Notes under the pieces: generated by a model
Databases searched by the model: none
Told to the model about the DNA's origin: nothing
What the model saw: the letters and a program-made list of their open reading frames with translations, nothing else
Source of the DNA: an uncultured Archangium sp.
GTDB lineage: Bacteria > Myxococcota > Myxococcia > Myxococcales > Myxococcaceae
Reading direction: 5' to 3'
Assembly (NCBI GenBank): GCA_946479335.1
Contig: CAMLFP010000011.1
Span: 1 to 35,808 of the forward strand
DNA length: 35,808 nucleotides
Shown: positions 32,253 through 35,808 of the stretch, one piece after another
How the letters are laid out: the number at the start of each line of letters is the position of its first letter
How positions within the stretch are numbered: position 1 is the first letter of the stretch
Translations under genes and position numbers: made by a program

Positions 32253-33976
32253 GCAGCGCAACCGCCGAACACGGGCATGAAGGCCACGGGCACGACGCCC
32301 ACGGGCACGGCCACCACGCCGAGCCGAACTTCTTCCACAAGTACCTCTGGTCGACCGACCACAAGATGATCGGCATGCAGTACATGTTCACCGGCCTGCT
32401 GATGGCGATCGTCGGCGGCTTCGCGGTGTACGTGTTCCGCATGCAGCTCGCCTTCCCGGGCATGTCGGTGCCGGGCTGGGGCCGCGTGACCGCGACCGAC
32501 TACAACGCGCTCGTCACCACGCACGGCTCGGTGATGATCTTCTGGGTGGCGATGCCGGTGTTGATCGCCGCGCTGGGGAACTACCTCATCCCCCTGATGA
32601 TCGGCTGCGACGACATGGTGTTCCCGCGGTTGAACCGCCTGAGCTACCAGATCTTCCTCGTCTCCATCATCGTGCTGTTCATCTCGTTCTTCGCGCAGGG
32701 CGGTGGCTTCGGCGGCGCGTGGACGGCGTACCCCCCCCTCTCGGCGAAGGCCGAATACAACCTCACGCCGCACGGCGCGACGCTGTGGCTGCTGGCGGTG
32801 GCGCTGGAGTTCGCCGCGTTCCTCCTCGGCGGCATCAACTTCGTCACCACGGTGATGAACAGCCGCGCCCCGGGCATGAAGATGTTCGACGTGCCCATCG
32901 TGGTGTGGATGATCATCATCGCGTCCATCCTCTTCATGGCGTCGGTCGGCCCGCTCATCGCCGGCGCGGTGATGCTGATGTTCGACCAGACCCTGCACAC
33001 CGGCTTCTTCGACCCCAACAAGGGCGGTGACCCGGTGCTGTGGCAGCACCTGTTCTGGTTCTTCGGTCACCCCGAGGTGTACGTGGTGCTGCTGCCCGCG
33101 ATGGGCATCGTCGCGGAGGTCATCACCACCTTCTCGCGCAAGAAGCTCTTCGCGTACAAGACGGTGCTCTACACGGCGGTCGGCACGGGCGCGCTCTCGT
33201 TCTTCGTGTGGGCCCACCACCAGTTCGTCGCCGGCATCGACCCGCGCATGGCGAACATCTTCTCGGTGACCACGCTGCTGATCTCCATCCCCGTGGCGGA
33301 GATGGTGTTCGTGTACATCGCGACGCTGTTCGGCGGGTCCATCCGCCTCCAGACGCCGATGCTGTGGGCGCTGGCGTTCATCGCCGAGTTCCTGGTCGGC
33401 GGCGTGACGGGCATCTTCCTCGGCGCGTCGGGCGCAGACATCTACTTCCACGACACGTACTTCGTGCTCGCGCACTTCCACTACACGTTCTTCCCCATCG
33501 CGTTCATCGCCACCTTCTCGGCGCTGACCTACTGGTTCCCGAAGATGTTCGGCCGGTACATGAACGAGACCTGGGGCAAGGTGCACTTCTGGGGCACCAT
33601 CATCCCCTTCAACTTCATCTTCATTCCGCTCTTCCTGCTGGGCGCGCGCGGCGACCACCGCCGCATCTACGACTACACGCACTTCCCCGACCTGATGAAG
33701 CCGGGCATGCAGGACATGCGCGTGCTGGCCACGTTGTCGCTGGTGGTGCTGCTCGCCTTCCAGGTGGTCTTCGTCGTGAACTTCTTCTACTCGATGGTCA
33801 AGGGCGCGAAGGCCGAGGCCAACCCGTGGAAGGCGAACACGCTGGAGTGGCAGGCGCCGTCGCCTCCGCCGCACGGCAACTTCCCCGAAGGGCTGCCGAA
33901 CGTGTACCGCGGGCCGTATGAGTTCAGTCACCCCGATCGCCAGGAAGACTACTGGCCTCAGAATGCAGCGAGCTGA
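32249..33976 (+). CDS. ctaD: Cytochrome c oxidase subunit I (haem a / haem a3-CuB)
   Basis: The 575-residue catalytic subunit reduces O2 to water and pumps protons. Low-spin haem ligands are H92 and H411, H409 binds haem a3 (AHFHYTF), and CuB is held by H274, H323 and H324. GHPEVY (273-278) contains the proton-channel glutamate E276 and the Tyr-His cross-link Y278, which place it in the A1 class of haem-copper oxidases. The N-terminus is odd: it holds HGHEGHGHDAHGHGHH (8-23), a strongly metal-binding run. About twelve membrane helices follow. It overlaps ctaC by 4 bp and is followed by ctaE after 3 bp. Confidence 0.97.
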   Translation: MSSATAEHGHEGHGHDAHGHGHHAEPNFFHKYLWSTDHKMIGMQYMFTGLLMAIVGGFAVYVFRMQLAFPGMSVPGWGRVTATDYNALVTTHGSVMIFWVAMPVLIAALGNYLIPLMIGCDDMVFPRLNRLSYQIFLVSIIVLFISFFAQGGGFGGAWTAYPPLSAKAEYNLTPHGATLWLLAVALEFAAFLLGGINFVTTVMNSRAPGMKMFDVPIVVWMIIIASILFMASVGPLIAGAVMLMFDQTLHTGFFDPNKGGDPVLWQHLFWFFGHPEVYVVLLPAMGIVAEVITTFSRKKLFAYKTVLYTAVGTGALSFFVWAHHQFVAGIDPRMANIFSVTTLLISIPVAEMVFVYIATLFGGSIRLQTPMLWALAFIAEFLVGGVTGIFLGASGADIYFHDTYFVLAHFHYTFFPIAFIATFSALTYWFPKMFGRYMNETWGKVHFWGTIIPFNFIFIPLFLLGARGDHRRIYDYTHFPDLMKPGMQDMRVLATLSLVVLLAFQVVFVVNFFYSMVKGAKAEANPWKANTLEWQAPSPPPHGNFPEGLPNVYRGPYEFSHPDRQEDYWPQNAAS

Positions 33977-33979
33977 ATC

Positions 33980-34558
33980 ATGAGCATGACGAGACCTATT
34001 GCGACGACCCGCAGCGCGACGGGCATCTCCACCGGCAAGCTGGCCGTGTGGTGGCTCATCGCCTCTGAAATCGTCATCTTCGGCGGCGTGCTGGGCAGCT
34101 ACATCATGCACCGCATCGGCCACCCGGAATGGGCGAGCCACGCGGAGCACACCAACACCTGGCTGGGCGCGCTCAACACCATCGTGCTGCTGACCTCCTC
34201 GCTGTTCGCGGTGCTGGCGCACAACGCCGCGGAGCTGGGCGACGGCAAGAAGGCCGCGAAGTTCCTCTGGTACACGGTGGGCGGCGCCCTGATGTTCCTG
34301 GTCGTGAAGTCCTTCGAGTGGACGCACGAGATCCAGGCGGGCCTCACCATCTCCAGCCACACGTTCTGGAGCTTCTATTACGTGGCGGCCGGCATCCACG
34401 GGCTGCACGTCATCGTGGGCGCCATCATCATGGCGGTCATCGCGATGGACGCCGCGAAGATGAAGGACCTCCAGCGGGTCGAAGCGGTCGGCCTCTACTG
34501 GCACTTCGTCGACATCGTGTGGATCTTCCTGTTCCCCCTCCTCTACATCGGCAAGTGA
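33980..34558 (+). CDS. ctaE: Cytochrome c oxidase subunit III, first copy
   Basis: The 192-residue protein has five predicted membrane helices (about 20-44, 60-84, 90-115, 127-155, 168-190), like the short five-helix form of subunit III found in E. coli CyoC rather than the seven-helix form. The signatures SFEWTHEI (mid-protein glutamate) and YWHFVDIVWIFLFPLLYI (about 170-187) are well kept. Subunit III stabilises the enzyme and helps its proton uptake. It starts 3 bp after ctaD and ends 3 bp before ctaF. A second, more divergent subunit III lies at 35004. Confidence 0.94.
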   Translation: MSMTRPIATTRSATGISTGKLAVWWLIASEIVIFGGVLGSYIMHRIGHPEWASHAEHTNTWLGALNTIVLLTSSLFAVLAHNAAELGDGKKAAKFLWYTVGGALMFLVVKSFEWTHEIQAGLTISSHTFWSFYYVAAGIHGLHVIVGAIIMAVIAMDAAKMKDLQRVEAVGLYWHFVDIVWIFLFPLLYIGK

Positions 34559-34561
34559 ATC

Positions 34562-35002
34562 ATGTCTGACACGCACGCCCCCGCTCCTGCAGGTTCGACC
34601 GACGCCGGGCACGGTCATCACGAAGACCACAGCGCCCACTACAAGAAGATCTGGGTCATCTTGCTGGTGCTCCTGCTCGTCTCGCTGGTGCCCGCGCTCG
34701 CGGCGCAGCAGATGGGCTGGCACATCACCGGCATCGTGGTGACGGTGGCCTTCGCGGTCGCGCTGGTGAAGGCGTACCTGGTCATCAAGCACTTCATGCA
34801 CCTCACCGTCGAGAAGCGGTACATCGGCTTCCTGATGCTGACGATGCTGGCGTTCATGCTCGTCTTCATCGGCGGCGTGGCGCCCGACGTGATGAAGCAC
34901 GAAGGCCAGCGGTGGTCGAACGACGCCGCGAAGAAGGTGGTCGACGAAGGCCTGAAGGCCGACGCGGCCGGTGGCGAAGGTCACCACGCAGAGAAGCACT
35001 GA
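34562..35002 (+). CDS. ctaF: Cytochrome c oxidase subunit IV family protein
   Basis: The 146-residue protein begins with a His/Asp-rich segment (AGHGHHEDHSAHYKK, about 15-29) similar in style to the N-terminus of CtaD. Three membrane helices follow: about 30-48, 53-77 and 85-108, with LVKAYLVIKHFMHL between the second and third as in other prokaryotic subunit IV proteins. Subunit IV stabilises the haem-copper site. The tail (about 120-146) is soluble and ends in EGHHAEKH. The next gene's ATG comes 1 bp after the stop. Confidence 0.9.
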   Translation: MSDTHAPAPAGSTDAGHGHHEDHSAHYKKIWVILLVLLLVSLVPALAAQQMGWHITGIVVTVAFAVALVKAYLVIKHFMHLTVEKRYIGFLMLTMLAFMLVFIGGVAPDVMKHEGQRWSNDAAKKVVDEGLKADAAGGEGHHAEKH

Positions 35003-35003
35003 G

Positions 35004-35594
35004 ATGGAGTCGACCGTGCCCGCGCCGCTGTCGAGCCCACCGCGCAACAAGCCGGTGATGCCGAGCGCGGTGCTGGGCACGTTGATCCTGGTGGTCTCGG
35101 AGGTGATGTTCTTCTCCGGGCTCATCTCCGCGCACACCATTTCGAAGGCGAGCGCGTTGCCGGGGCTGTGGCCGATGCCCGGGCAGCCGCGGCTCCCGGC
35201 GGAGGCGACCGCGCTCAACACCGCGCTGCTCATGCTCTCGGGCGTGGTGCTCTTCATCAGCTACCGGCTGTGGAAGAAGCAGCAGCCGAGCGCGCACTAC
35301 CTGTTGCTCGGGGCGTGGGGGCTGGGCGCGGCCTTCGTGGCGCTGCAGGGCGTGGAGTGGGCGGCGTTGCTCTCGCAGGGCCTCACGCTTCGCAGCTCGC
35401 CGATGGGCAGCTTCTTCTATTTGATCGTCGGCGGGCACGCGGCGCACGCCATCGTCGCGTTGCTGGCGATGCTCTTCGCGTGGGTGCAGATGGCGCGCGG
35501 GAAGATGAGCGCCGGGCTGTTCTTCGCGGTGCAGACCTTCTGGTACTTCGTGGTGCTGCTGTGGCCGGTCATCTACGCGCGGGTGTACTTCTGA
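35004..35594 (+). CDS. Cytochrome c oxidase subunit III-like protein, second copy
   Basis: ATG 35004 gives 196 residues and five membrane helices, the same plan as the first copy, and the SEVMFFSGLISAHTI and GVEWAALLSQG segments match subunit III. At the end, where copy one has YWHFVDIVWIF, this one reads QTFWYFVVLLWPVIY, so the His-Phe-Val-Asp part of the motif is lost. The tandem arrangement implies an old duplication and a changed role, perhaps a second subunit position. It begins 1 bp after the ctaF stop and ends 1 bp before the next gene, so it is cotranscribed. Confidence 0.88.
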   Translation: MESTVPAPLSSPPRNKPVMPSAVLGTLILVVSEVMFFSGLISAHTISKASALPGLWPMPGQPRLPAEATALNTALLMLSGVVLFISYRLWKKQQPSAHYLLLGAWGLGAAFVALQGVEWAALLSQGLTLRSSPMGSFFYLIVGGHAAHAIVALLAMLFAWVQMARGKMSAGLFFAVQTFWYFVVLLWPVIYARVYF

Positions 35595-35595
35595 C

Positions 35596-35784
35596 ATGAA
35601 CGCTCTCCTTTTCGCCTGTGCGGTGTGTGGAGCCGGTGAAGACCGCGCGAGCGGCGCGCTGTTGACGATGACCATCATCATCTCGCTGCTGCCGCTGGGC
35701 ATGATGGGCGGCGTCATCGGGTACATCGCCTACAAGTCGAAGCGCGCGGCGGCCGAACAGGCGCAGCTCGAGGCGTCGAAGTAG
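35596..35784 (+). CDS. Small membrane protein with a CxxC motif, end of oxidase operon
   Basis: The 62-residue protein starts 1 bp after the upstream stop. It has the sequence CAVC (8-11) near the N-terminus, one membrane helix (about 21-45, GALLTMTIIISLLPLGMMGG) and a charged Lys/Ala/Glu tail. CxxC could bind copper or form a disulphide, and a role in oxidase assembly would fit the context, but this is an inference. No family is recognised. Only 24 bp remain after it, so whether assembly genes follow cannot be seen. Confidence 0.75.
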   Translation: MNALLFACAVCGAGEDRASGALLTMTIIISLLPLGMMGGVIGYIAYKSKRAAAEQAQLEASK

Positions 35785-35808
35785 GTCGCTGATCAAGACG
35801 CGAGCGCC

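Noticed and set aside
31751..35257. Long open frame of 1168 codons on the minus strand across the oxidase genes
   Set aside because: It lies opposite ctaC, ctaD, ctaE and ctaF, whose family motifs are clear. It reads as His/Arg/Glu/Asp-rich sequence with no domain, typical of the antisense frame of GC-rich genes.

Overview
The window is GC-rich (roughly two thirds G+C, with strong G/C at third codon positions) and looks like chromosome of a myxobacterium (Myxococcota, probably Cystobacterineae). Lineage markers are a DUF2378/TIGR02265-type protein (9099-9689), two long secreted proteins ending in MYXO-CTERM-like Gly-Cys-Gly-Cys tails (15918-19859, 28040-30694), Asp-Ala-Gly-rich linkers, and several lipoproteins with Ig-like folds. 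No tRNA, rRNA, CRISPR array, integrase or transposase was seen.

Layout. 1-669 is the 3' end of a class III aminotransferase. 792-3476 holds the most unusual gene, a predicted pentameric ligand-gated ion channel fused after its fourth membrane helix to a family-5 solute-binding domain, followed by a small zinc-ribbon/PspC gene. A leftward cluster (6839 to 3470) carries thiD, a metallophosphoesterase, a multi-zinc-ribbon membrane protein and a small membrane protein with a duplicated hairpin repeat inside its coding region. Rightward 6894-8837 holds an unrecognised Rossmann-like protein and an HTH-DUF4325 regulator behind a perfect palindrome. Leftward 11666-9099 holds a DUF4476 exported protein, a predicted outer-membrane protein and DUF2378. 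Rightward 11747-15161 holds cardiolipin synthase, then atpD-atpC with a strong terminator. The only gap over 300 bp (15215-15917) is filled with nested tandem repeats. Leftward 21884-15918 holds a periplasmic adaptor, a DUF2804 protein and a large M36 protease. 22095-24237 is a TetR/short-chain dehydrogenase divergon. 24247-26677 holds thpR, an FHA-metallo-beta-lactamase pair and an OmpH/Skp chaperone. 27007-30694 encodes two secreted Ig-like proteins. 30771-35784 is an aa3-type cytochrome c oxidase operon with a diheme lipoprotein cytochrome c, two five-helix subunit III genes and two small membrane proteins.

How the parts work together. The oxidase operon and atpD-atpC are the two ends of oxidative phosphorylation. 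The diheme lipoprotein probably delivers electrons to the CuA centre of CtaC, which passes them to the CtaD haem-copper site, and the F1 beta and epsilon subunits belong to the ATP synthase that uses the resulting gradient. The envelope is the other theme: cardiolipin synthase, OmpH/Skp, an adaptor, a predicted barrel, two MYXO-CTERM-like proteins and the channel-SBP fusion. All functions are inferred from sequence alone, with no database search run.
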